Origin: Agelaius tricolor
Taxonomy: Eukaryota > Chordata > Aves > Passeriformes > Icteridae
DNA length: 64,000 bases
NCBI GenBank assembly: GCA_023055355.1
Contig: JALJCS010000007.1
Coordinates: 1,708,001 to 1,772,000 of the forward strand
Direction of reading: 5' to 3'
This document shows, piece after piece, positions 23,584 to 32,982 of this stretch. The notes under the pieces are model-generated. The model did not search any database. It saw only the letters and a list, made by a program, of their open reading frames with translations, and was not told the DNA's origin. A program made the position numbers and the translations under genes. Each line of letters opens with the position of its first letter. Within the stretch, counting starts at the first letter, position 1.

Positions 23584-24381
23584 CATCACCCTGTGCTGTG
23601 GAATCAATCCCAGGAGCTAAAATGCCAATTCCTGTGCAGTGGTGCTGACCCATCTCCCTCTGGATTCAGCATTTCTGTCTGGAGTGACCAGGAATGTTCC
23701 ACTCTCTAGCCCAAAACAATTCAGTAAAACAAATAAAGTTCCCAGCTTTTCATGCCCCGGGAATTTTAAGATCACAAATCCCAGCTTTGGGAACAAAGCT
23801 TGGATTGGCAACAATCCACTTGCCATGGAGGCGGCCTCTGGAAAAACAAACCAACCCTCCCAGGACACAATTCCCAGCTTTCCCTGCCCTCTCTCAAACC
23901 AGGGAACAGCCAGGCCTGGCCTCAGCAGGCATTTCTGAGTCACCCTGGCCAAAAGATGGTGGCACCTTTACCCTGGCACCGTTGTTGGCCTAAAAAAAGC
24001 TGGGAACAGGAATGGGAATGCGGGCTCGGGAGTTGTAACACCAATAGGTGGCAGGCAGAGCTCAGACGTGTCAGGAATCGCCAGCTCCAGGGTGGGATGA
24101 GGGATTTGGGTTCTGCTGGAGCTGGGCAGGCCCTGGCAGGTTCTGGGTGATGGCAGCACGCCCCAAATTCCACATTCCTTAAGGGAATTCTGATGGATTG
24201 GGAGCCAGAGGGAGCAAGGACGGGAATAGTTGGGGTTTAGCAGCTCCAGGGATGGGATACACGTGGAATGTTTGGTTGTTTGAAGGTGTCAGCCTGTGCT
24301 GATGGAAAACCAGACTGGGCCAAACATCTCCTGGTACTCCAGGAAAACTGGACCAGTCACCAGCTCCCTGTGTCAGGCTCA
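23584..24381. other. Unique non-coding stretch
   Basis: Overlapping open frames up to about 116 codons occur on both strands, without recognisable protein features. No repeats seen. Confidence 0.4.
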
Positions 24382-24785
24382 GAATTCCAGAATCATCAAA
24401 GTGGGAAGGAACCTCCAGGACCATCCAGTGCCACCCCAGCGCCACCAGCATCACCCCAATCCCTGTCCCCAAGGCCACATCCAGACTGCTCTGGGACAAT
24501 TCCAGGGACTCCAAACCTCCCTGGGCAGCTCAGCCCAAGGCCTGACCACTCTGCCAGGGAAATTTTCTTTGCCAATCTCCAACCTGAGCCTGCCCTGGTG
24601 CCATTTGAGGCCATTTCCTCTCATTTTTTCCCTGCCCCTCCTGTCAGGAGCTGTGCAGAGCACTGAGGTCCCCCCTGATCCCCCTTTTCTCCCCCAAACC
24701 ACCCCAAATTCCTCAGCTGCTCCTTCCAGGATTTGTTTTCCAGCCCCTTCCCAGCTCCACTCCCTTCTCTAGACACACTCCAGCC
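24382..24785 (-). mobile_element. CR1 LINE 3' region, antisense
   Basis: About 400 bp of the subtype with 'caccagcatcaccccaatcc', 'ggccacatccagactgctct' and 'gcctgccctggtgccatttg'. Other copies are at 43.25, 47.8, 48.3, 50.4, 50.8 and 56.0 kb. Confidence 0.88.
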
Positions 24786-25217
24786 CCTCAATGTCCTTTT
24801 GAAGTATTCTCACAATTTTAAAAAGACCAAAAACCCCATTCCAGAACAAATTAAAAAAAAAAAGGCAGTGGAAAGTCCTGTAAACTGTTAAAAGTTTTTA
24901 CAAAATACTAAATACTAAGTAATGTTAAAATTTTCATGTTCAAATCTCCCCAGTTTCACCCAAAATTCATTATTCTAAAGGAATACAACATTTATTGACT
25001 CTTCCTCAGTCCTTCCTTCCCAGATCTCTCCTGTGAACACAGCTTTAAGGCAGGACTGAGCAAATGTCCTGACCACAACGGGAGCACAGCTTTAGGCAGG
25101 GCCCAATCAGGGTGAAGTGGAAATTAGGAAAAATCCCACATGTTTTTTCCAGCCAATTAAAGCACCAGGGAAAGTTTGTTTACTAATTAAACCTTTCCCA
25201 TACATTGAGAAAAAAAA
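24786..25217. other. Unique non-coding stretch
   Basis: AT-rich. No gene or repeat family recognised. Confidence 0.45.
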
Positions 25218-25880
25218 AGTGGGATAATTTTAGGTTTTTAGTGCTTTCTTAAGGATATTTTTGCTGTTGTGTTAAGTAATTTAAAGAAATTGTTTTCCCA
25301 AGGACCTGGGAAGTGATGAGTTTTATATAATCATTGAAAAGTGGCTTCACAGAAAGATTGGGAATTATTATCCCTTTATTGCAGGGATGGGAGCGTGGAG
25401 AAATAAATGAAGAGTTGAAGGACACCCAGCAAGCCTGGAAATGTTCAGGTGGACAAAACAAGTTTTTTCTTCCTGCCAGGACCTGAATGCAGGAAATGTC
25501 TCCACAAAGCCTGGATGTATTGATCAAGGAATTCCAGAATGGTTTGGGATGGAAGGGACCTCAAAGCCCAACTCCAGCATCATGGAATGGTTTGGGATGG
25601 AAGGGATATTAAAGATCATTCTGTTCCAATGATCAGGGACACCTTCCACTGTCCCAGGTGCTCCCAGCCCCAGTGTCCAACCTGGCCTTGGGCACTGCCA
25701 GGGATCCAGGGGTGGAATTCCATGCCAGCCCTGCCCACCCTGCCAGGGAACAATTCCTCATTGCCAAGATCCCACCCAGCCCTGCCCTCTGGCACTGGCA
25801 GCCATTCCCCCTTTTCCTGTTATCCCAATTCCTGATGAAAAGTCTCTTTCCAGCTCTCCTGGAGCCCCTTCAGACCCTGG
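25218..25880 (-). repeat. Long-range inverted duplication, arm 2
   Basis: Reverse complement of the 0.9-1.55 kb block. It includes the non-CR1 part (25218-25523) and the adjoining antisense CR1 with its doubled terminus. The two arms are about 24 kb apart. Confidence 0.75.
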
Positions 25881-25912
25881 AATTTGCTGTGAGGTCTCCA
25901 CACAAACTCCTC
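25524..25912 (-). mobile_element. CR1 LINE, antisense (3' part, before LTR)
   Basis: Starts with two consecutive reversed CR1 termini (near 25540 and 25585), then a continuous antisense CR1 up to 'ctccacacaaactcctc', where an LTR is inserted. CR1 resumes at 26317. Confidence 0.85.
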
Positions 25913-26316
25913 TGTCACCGTCACATTTTCTGGAAAAATCCCCTTGCCTGGGAAGCTGAGAAGCCTCAGAGAAAAGGAAAACAATTCTTATCTCATTTGC
26001 TTCTCCTGTGTTGTGCTCACCTGTGGAATGTGTTTGGAGATTGTTCACCCACAGGTGATTGTTCCTTTGGATTCTGCTGGGAGTTGTTTTCACTCTTTGG
26101 CCAATCAGGGCCAAGCTGTGTCAGGACTCTGGAGAGAGTCAGGAGTTTTCATTATTATCTTTTTAGCCTTCTGTCTGTGTCCTTTCTGTATTCTTTAGTA
26201 TAATTTTAGTATTCTTTAATATAATATAGTATCATAAAATAATAAATCAGCCTTCTGAGAACATGGAGTCAGATTCATCATTCCTGCCTCCATCTGGGAA
26301 CCCCACAAATACAAGA
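25913..26316 (+). mobile_element. LTR of an endogenous retrovirus (family C), in CR1
   Basis: About 404 bp from TGTCACCGTCACATTTTCTG to ACAAATACAAGA. It has a CCAAT motif at 26099-26105, an AT-rich promoter-like part, AATAAA at 26241-26246 and the tail 'catggagtcagattcatcat' shared with 18.7 kb. The end is ACAAGA where ACAACA is expected. The flanks CTCCTC and TTTCTC are an imperfect target duplication. CR1 sequence on both sides shows it landed in a CR1. This resembles a common passerine solo LTR, recalled and not checked. Confidence 0.75.
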
Positions 26317-26525
26317 TTTCTCCAGGCTGAACATTCCCAACTCTCCCATCCTGTCCCCCCCATAGGGGAGCTGCTCCAGCCCCCTAAGGAACTTTGTGGC
26401 CTCCTCTGAACTTTTCCCAGCATTTCCATGTCCTTCCCATGTTGGGGACACCAGACCAGTGCAGAGCATTCCAGGTGGGATCTCAGAAGTCTGGAGTTTT
26501 TGCAGAGCATAAAATCCAGCCCAAA
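26317..26525 (-). mobile_element. CR1 LINE, antisense (more 5' part, after LTR)
   Basis: 'tttctccaggctgaacattc', 'gtggcctcctctgaactttt' and 'cattccaggtgggatctcag' correspond to CR1 sequence upstream of the 3' UTR (end of the reverse transcriptase region), much degraded. Confidence 0.8.
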
Positions 26526-26827
26526 ATAGGTTGAAAACCAAATATTGTGCAATTCTCAGCATTTGCCTGTGCAGAGGGAAGAGTGGAGAAGCAGATGGAA
26601 AAACCAGGAGGATTGAGACCCCTTGGGTGTCTATCTGGGGGCTGGGACTGGGGGGGAGTCAACAAGAACTGCTTGGAATGAGGAACCTGTGAGTGGTTTG
26701 AATGAGGTTTGGATGATTTTATGCCTCCTTTATTGTTTGCATCAAGAGCAGACAGAGCCAGTGACTGTCACTCAGTGGGAAAAATTATTACTGGGTTCAT
26801 TGAATGTCTCTTTTTTCTCTGGTGACA

Positions 26828-27080
26828 GGGACAGCACCCAGGGAGCGGCTGGAGCTGGGCCTGGAGGGATTTAGGTTGGATTTCAGGGCAAGGTTCTTGC
26901 CCAGAGGGTGCTGGCACTGCCCAGGCTGCCCAGGGAATGGGCACGGCCCCGAGGCTGCCACAGCTCCAGGAGCCTTTGGCCAGCGCTGCCAGGGATGCCC
27001 AGGCTGGGCTTGCTGGGCTCTGGGCAGGCCTGGATGATCCATGAGGATCCCTTCCAACTCAGGATGTTCTGTGATTGTTT
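26828..27080 (+). mobile_element. CR1 LINE 3' end, sense
   Basis: Same subtype as 17.68 kb (reverse) and 54.5 kb, with 'ccaggagcctttggccagcg', ending 'cttccaactcaggatgttct' plus 'gtgattg'. Confidence 0.88.
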
Positions 27081-27182
27081 ATAAATTCAAAATATGCCAG
27101 TGTGCCTGAATTTGGGGAAAAACCCCTGTGTAATTCACATGCAAAATTCAGTTGCATCCATTCCCAGTGTTAGAAATGTTGA

Positions 27183-27338
27183 AGCTGTGGCTGCTCCTGG
27201 ATCCCTGGCAGTGCCCAAGGCCAGGTTGGACACTGGGGCTGGGAGCAGCCTGGGACAGGGGAAGGTGTCCCTGCCATGGCAGGGGTGGCACTGGGTGGGC
27301 TTTAATGTCCTTCCCAACTCAAATAATTTTGTGATTGC
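27183..27338 (+). mobile_element. CR1 LINE terminus, sense
   Basis: From 'ctgtggctgctcctggatcc' to 'ccttcccaactcaaataatt'. The flank 27390-27452 resembles the flank of the 23.3 kb CR1, with an added short tandem AT repeat at 27340-27385. Confidence 0.85.
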
Positions 27339-27452
27339 CTAATTAATATTAATTATCTATCTTTAAAAATATATTAATTATCTATCTTTGATTATCTATG
27401 CAATTCCATGCAACATCCATTTTTAAAGAATTTGAATTACCAAAGTGCCTTT

Positions 27453-28314
27453 TTTCTACATTTCCAAAATTATAAATGATCCTGACTGGGAAAAAATGTT
27501 TGCCCTAAATTGGGGCAAATGTGGAGGAGGATTTTACAAATCTCTAAAAACTTATATATGGAAATGCCAGTTCTCCCCTCGGAGCTGTTCCAAAACGAGT
27601 GCAAATTCCTGCATGTGGGGTTTTCTCCAACTGGAGAAGTGTCTCAGGTATTTTGTGCAACCCTCTGTGTGTGCCTGAAACGAAATAAAACCGGGGGTTA
27701 TGTAATTCCAACATGTTCCATCAGGCAGGTGAACGTGGGGCTGAGAGTTCAGCAGCAGTTTACCTTCAATTCCCCATGTCTCACCTTCCAGGGGATAAAT
27801 CCTGCTGAAAGATACCTCCAATTAAGGCTGAGTGTTTCTCCAAGAGCTCGGGAAGCGCAGCCCGGGCTGGGAGAAGCCAAACGTTTCTTTGTGTCATCCC
27901 CCACGGGGCAAAAACACCTCCAGGCCTTTGGATGTGAGCGTGGGGCAGGGAGCAGGGGTGGGATGGGATGTGGGAGCTCCTGGGGTCGCCCTGAGTTCCT
28001 GGAGGTGATTCCAGACACTTTTCATCACCCTGGCTCTGAGTCTGCCTCAGTCCTGGGCACGGAGCCGAGACAGAGCCGGGTTCCAGCCCGAGCCAGACTT
28101 AATGCTCCATTACCCTGCCCACCTCTGCACAGGAGAGAGCAGCTGGAGCAGTAGGATTTAGCATTTTGAGCCCTCATCAATTATCCAGGGGCTGGGCTGT
28201 GGAAATGTTTCCTGATGGGTGGCCTGTCCATCCCCTGCCCCACCAGGTGGGTGGGACACCAGGAATTGTTTCCTCCTCAGCCTTTCCCTGTCTGAATTCA
28301 GAGCCTCTGAAGGG
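27453..28314. other. Unique stretch with CpG-bearing part
   Basis: 27850-28110 is richer in CpG than its surroundings (for example GAAGCGCAGCCCGGGCTGGG). An open frame of 214 codons (27510-28154) crosses it but has no recognisable domain. Possible regulatory element; no gene call. Confidence 0.4.
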
Positions 28315-28320
28315 GTTCAG

Positions 28321-29016
28321 TGTTGGAACCCCGGGTGCTGAGAATTCCAGACTTTCTGTGCTGCCAGGCACTGACCCCCAAGAGAACACTGCACTGACCT
28401 GAGGGCCTGGAGAAGCTTCCAAAATTCAAGAATAAAACTGAGATTAAAGGTGTGGAGTTTGAATAGAAGTGTGTGATATCACAGGGTGGGAAACTCAGAG
28501 TTTAAGGGTTTAGAATACAGGAATAGAGAGAAAGCAAGATGGAGGGTTTGGGGTAGAGGCTGCTCCTTCTTCACCTCCTTCTCCTTCTCCTTCTCCTTCT
28601 CCTTCTACATCTTCTCCTTCTTCTTCTCCTTCTTCTTCTTCTCCTTCTTCTTCTTCTCCTTCTTCTTCACCTTCTTTTTCTCTTCCTTCTTCTCCTTCTT
28701 CCCCTCCTTCACCTTCTCCTCCATGGGTTTGGGTGGTTTTGTGTCATTGGATAAAAAAGTCCCCATTGCGGGCATGGGTGGTTGGGTATTGGGTTAAAAG
28801 TGAAAATAATTGAGGTGTCATTTGTTAATTGGACAATTTATCCTTGTAGAGAGAGAGACAGGGCTCCATTTTTAGTTTGTTGAGTGAAGTGCTGCAGAAC
28901 TCAGGGTCTGTGAGACTGTGACAGAGATAAGAACTGATAAACATCTGAGTCTGAACACAAAATACCCTCTCACACATTTAATCCTGACCCTGGTGAAAAG
29001 AAGTCAGGACTCCACA
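28321..29016 (+). mobile_element. Solo LTR of an endogenous retrovirus (family A), plus strand
   Basis: 696 bp, TGTTGGAACC to GACTCCACA, with a perfect 6-bp target duplication GTTCAG (28315-28320 and 29017-29022). In sense order: 'agcaagatggagggtttggg' near 28532, a polypyrimidine tract (28562-28722), a reversed CCAAT (CATTGG) next to TATA-like GGATAAAAAAG (28749-28759), a degenerate polyadenylation signal (GATAAACATCTGAG) near 28937 and U5. It is the only family A copy on this strand and has the longest polypyrimidine tract. No internal retroviral sequence. Confidence 0.9.
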
Positions 29017-29022
29017 GTTCAG

Positions 29023-29899
29023 GACAGTTTTTTTTCCAGTTTACCCACTGCTGATGTGGGTTTCCCATGGGATTTTCCTGGGATAGTTACCTGGCAGTAA
29101 CATCCAGAAACGTGCTGGATGTGAGGGGCTCATGTGAAAACCCTGAGGCTCCAAATGAAAATGCTCCAAAGGAAAATCCTGAGGATGGAAGTGAACATTC
29201 CTCTAGTCAGAGAAGGCACAAATTCCCCTGAAACAAAGCCATTCCTGGCAATGCCAAGGGGCAATAAACACATTCTTTTCTAGGAGAAAGGGAAGGGCGA
29301 GGAGCAGGTTTGGGATATGCAGGAGTTCAGAGCTGCTGCCAAGCCCACGCCCACACAGAGGAGGGAGAGGCTGGGCTGCCACCCTCCGAAAGTTCAAAGG
29401 CAATTCCTGCTCTGCATCCCTGCAGGACCACATTCCCTGCTCCAGAGCCACCAGCAAGGGATGACACAGGAGTTGCTCTGCCTCAGAAGCGTCCTCAGGA
29501 GTTTTGTGACTCAGCATTTCAGCTCCTTCCTCCCTCTCTTTTCAGGATCAGGAGCTTGTCAGGAGCACCTCACCCCTGGATTCCCTTCTGGGAAAACAAG
29601 AGGGAGGTGTCACCAATTTTTCCTCCATGTTACACACTTCTCCTCCAGTCCCACAGCTTTGTTCCACTGCCTGGAGGTTTTCCCATGCCAATGGAATGAA
29701 ATTCCAGGTTGGAGAGCACTGGTAAAAATGTCATTGTGCTCAGCTGTGGAGCCAGAGGGCTTTTGGCTGCTCCTGAGGTTTTATCTGGGTCTGGAGAAAT
29801 TCACAGTGGCAAGAGAAAATAAAGGGTAAAATAAAGTGTGAGGAGCAGGAAAATGATTGGGATTGTGCCCCTGAGCCCCCTCAGGTGATTTCCCACCTG
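29023..29899. other. Unique non-coding stretch
   Basis: A 170-codon open frame (29317-29829) has no recognisable features. No repeats identified. Confidence 0.4.
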
Positions 29900-30378
29900 C
29901 AGAGCTGCCCCAGGCCTGGGCCCAGCCCAGGGAGGAGCTGGAGCTGCTGCAGAGAGCCCAGAGGAGGCTCCAGGATGGGCAGAGGGATGGAGCAGCTCTG
30001 CTGGGAGGAAAGGCTGGCACAGCTGGGATTGTTCACCTGCACAGGAGAAGCTTTGGGCTGAGCTCAGGGTGGCCTTGCAGGGCCTGCAGGAGCCCCAGGA
30101 AAGCTGCAGAGAGACAATTTCCAGGGGATGCAGGGACAGCACACAGGGAATGGCTGCCAGTGCCAGAGGGCAGGGCTGGGTGGGATCTTGGCAATGAGGA
30201 ATTGTTCCCTGGCAGGGTGGGCAGGGCTGGCATGGAATTCCATCCCTGGATCCCTGGCAGTGCCCAAGGCCAGGCTGGACACTGGGGACAGTGGGAGGTG
30301 TCCCTGCCATGGCAGGGGTGGAACAAAATGATCTTTAATATCCCTTCCATCCCAAACCATTCCATAATTCCATGATAA
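29900..30378 (+). mobile_element. CR1 LINE 3' region, sense, longest copy
   Basis: About 480 bp without an obvious break, from 'gcagagctgccccaggcctg' through 'gcacagctgggattgttcac' and 'ggtggccttgcagggcctgc' to the terminus 'ccatcccaaaccattccata'. A useful local reference for the truncated copies. Confidence 0.9.
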
Positions 30379-31246
30379 ACAGACTGTGAGGGTGAGGAGA
30401 AATCAGGGATGAAGCCATCCCACAGCAGGAGGCACAGGGAGCACTGAATGCTCAGGGGAATGGAAGAAAAGATTCGGGAGGAAACCAACTTTCAGAGGTG
30501 TGGGGTGATCAGAAGTGCTGGGATTCCAGAGTGGGAAAAGCAAAACTTTGGGAAGTCCAACCAACCTGGATGTTCTTGCTTGGCCATGAGCACACAGAGC
30601 ACAGCTTGGATTTCTCTTTCCTTTGGGATTTTTGTCACTGCCCATTTATTTCTGAAAGATCCCAGCTCTGCACACTTGCCCCTTTGTTAGGGAGCCTCCA
30701 CCAGTGCTCAGGGATGTTTTGGATCATGGGATTTCTCGTTCCTTTGGGAAAGAGGGAAAACCAGCAGCTGTAACGAGTGCCCTGCCATCCCTGTGAGAGC
30801 TGAGCCCATCAAGAATGGAGGAAATAACCTTCTCCACATGGAACACGCTGCCTTGGAGAAAGAAAAGACTTCATTAAAACCAGGCTCACCAGAGCTTGCT
30901 TGAACAATTTTATTGCCCTTCAAATGTAAAACATATTTAACAGCGGCCCTTTTGCAGTGTTGTAACCTTATTTATTAGTCTGTGTGTGTTCATAAATCCT
31001 CCTTTTATTCTCCTCTCTGTTTTTCCAAATTAACACATTTTCGAGGAGGGAGATTACAAGAGGGATGATGAAGTGCCAGATTTGATCTCCCAGATCTTTT
31101 GTGCTCCCAAAGGGAAGAAAAAAATCATCAAAAACAAGGAATGAACGAGGCAAACACCACCAAGCTTTGCTGCTGGTGGTGATAAGGCTGCCTTGCTCCT
31201 GCTCCTGTCCTGTTTTGGGCCAATATTCCAATATTCCAAACTCCCT
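30379..31246. other. Unique non-coding stretch
   Basis: No repeat family recognised. On minus, an AATAAA occurs near 30910, but nothing else suggests a transcript end. Confidence 0.4.
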
Positions 31247-31283
31247 GCCAGGAGGGGACAGCCAGGAGGGGACAGCCAGGAGG
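31247..31283 (+). repeat. 14-bp tandem repeat at LTR edge
   Basis: Two full and one partial copy of GCCAGGAGGGGACA. The last partial copy supplies the GGAGG next to the LTR that begins at 31284, which weakens the value of GGAGG as a target duplication. Confidence 0.85.
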
Positions 31284-31938
31284 TGTCGGGTCCGTCTGTC
31301 TGTCTGTGCCCCGACACGGGCAGGGTGGTTCTTGGGTGGCGCGCGATTCAAAGGACGAGTCTGGACTCTTCAGCTTTTCGATCTTCAGATTGTTTATTGT
31401 TTCTTATCTACAAATTTTTCTGTCTGCCCAACAGAGGTCTGATCTGCAAGGCAGCCACAGGCACTCTGACCACCCACGGGGCGGTCGTGTCTTTTTATAC
31501 TAAAATCTACGTACACAATATTTACCTTTATTTTCCAATACTTTTCACCCATGTTGGCAAGTGCACCTTCACCATAAACCAATCCCCAAGTGCCAACATC
31601 ACCACAGGAGATGGAAGACAAGAAGAAGAAAGAAGAAGGACGAGACACGCCCTGATCCCTCCATCTTGTCTCCATAACCCCCCTGTACCAAAAACCTTAA
31701 AGTTTATATTTCACCCTCTAAATGTGTCCCTTTTACACCCTTCACTCTAAAGTGATTCTCATGTCCTCAAACTCTTGTCACTTCTGTGGATGGATCAAAA
31801 TCAAGCCACCAAACACTCTTGGCAACATTCCAGGATTTCTGAGACCCCCAAGGGTTCTCCTGGCATCTCTGGACATCGGGAACGATGTGCTGAGACCCCA
31901 CAAGGAGGGGCTGGGATCTGCTCCCAGGAGCAGGGACA
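31284..31938 (-). mobile_element. LTR of an endogenous retrovirus (family B), CpG-retaining
   Basis: About 655 bp, sense on minus: start TGTCCCTGCTCC (at 31938), end ACCCGACA (at 31284), flanked by GGAGG on both sides (31279-31283 and 31939-31943). In sense order it has 'acaagatggagggatcaggg', a polypyrimidine tract (plus-strand purines 31617-31650), a TATA box AGTATAAAAAG (31490-31502) and AATAAA (31393-31398). It shares this layout with family A but little other sequence. It keeps several CpGs (31335-31360 and 31480-31490), suggesting it is younger than its neighbours. No internal retroviral DNA. Confidence 0.75.
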
Positions 31939-31994
31939 GGAGGAGGGGCTGGGCCAGGGGAGGTTTGTATTGGATATTATCAAAAATTTCTCCC

Positions 31995-32172
31995 TGAAAA
32001 GGGAGCTCAGGCCTTGGCAGGGGCTGCCCAGGGAGCTTTGCAGTGCCCAGCCCTGCAGGTGTCCCCTGCAGGTGGCACTGAGTGCTCTGGGCTGGGGACA
32101 AGGTGCCCATGGGGCACAGCTGGCACTGCATGGGCTGGCAGGGCTGGGCCAGCCTTAATCCTGGGATTCCAG
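31995..32172 (+). mobile_element. CR1 LINE 3' region, sense (GC-rich subtype)
   Basis: 'aaagggagctcaggccttgg' through 'gtgcccatggggcacagctg' to 'ccttaatcctgggattcc', the same subtype as 2.48 kb. Confidence 0.8.
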
Positions 32173-32844
32173 AAAATTCCAAAGCTCTTACGAATATCCT
32201 TGTCAAGCCTCACTCTCTGCACAGTTCCTTGGAGAAGGAATGGGAATTCTCAGTGGAAATGGAGATCCTGGAGGCAATGCCTGATGTTGGGACTGACAGA
32301 CTTTTCCTTGATAATATCCCAGGTTTCTGCTGCTCACAATTCACTCCCAGCACCCAATTTTCCAGTGCTAAATAGGGAACAGCAGCATCTTTTCATCTCA
32401 GTCTAAATGCCATGTGAGACTGAGAGAGAAACCCAGCTCTGGGAGAAAAGTTGGATCATGGAATTTTGCAGCCATGGAGATAAATCCAACTGGACCTATG
32501 GCAAGGAGCTCATGATAGAGCAGGTGGAATTTGGGAGAATCCATGGACAAATCTCACCCTTCTGGGGTGGCAAATGGTGATGGGAGATTGTTGAGTCCCT
32601 GGAAGGGGAATCCCAGAGAAAGGAGAGCTCTGGGAGCACTTGGAGAAACACCTGGATGGATTCTGCACCTGGAACAAGGCTGGATGTGGGACACATGAGG
32701 AAGGAGAGCAGCACCAGGTGGGGTTCTGCTGGATGGCAAGGAATGTCAGCCAGGAATGTCCCCTGGGAGCCAGGAATGTTCCCTGGGAGCTGGGAGAGCC
32801 AACCCTGTCCTGGGGAGCCCCAGGCACAGAATTCCCTGGTTTTC
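32173..32844. other. Unique non-coding stretch
   Basis: No repeat or exon recognised. A short doubled motif 'gccaggaatgt' occurs near 32750-32780. Confidence 0.4.
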
Positions 32845-32982
32845 TGAACATCCAACCCAACCCTGCCCCACCTCACTTTAGACCCATTCCCACTGTCCTG
32901 TCACGCTCTGTCCCTATAAAATTCCCTCTCCCTCCTTTTCCCAAACCCCTGGAAGGGCTCTAAGGTCTCCCCAGAGCTCTAA
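32845..32982 (-). mobile_element. CR1 LINE internal fragment, antisense
   Basis: 'cattcccactgtcctgtcac' and 'ggctctaaggtctccccaga' match antisense CR1 upstream of the 3' UTR, comparable to the flanks of the LTR at 25.9 kb. No terminus. Confidence 0.65.

Noticed and set aside
27510..28154. Open frame of 214 codons across a CpG-bearing patch
   Set aside because: It could have been a first exon, but there is no initiation context, domain or downstream exon that I can support. Kept only as a possible regulatory patch.
31279..31943. GGAGG flanks as firm proof of a 5-bp target duplication for the family B LTR
   Set aside because: One side belongs to a local tandem repeat rich in GGAGG, so the match could be chance. 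I keep the LTR call on its TG/CA ends, TATA and AATAAA order.
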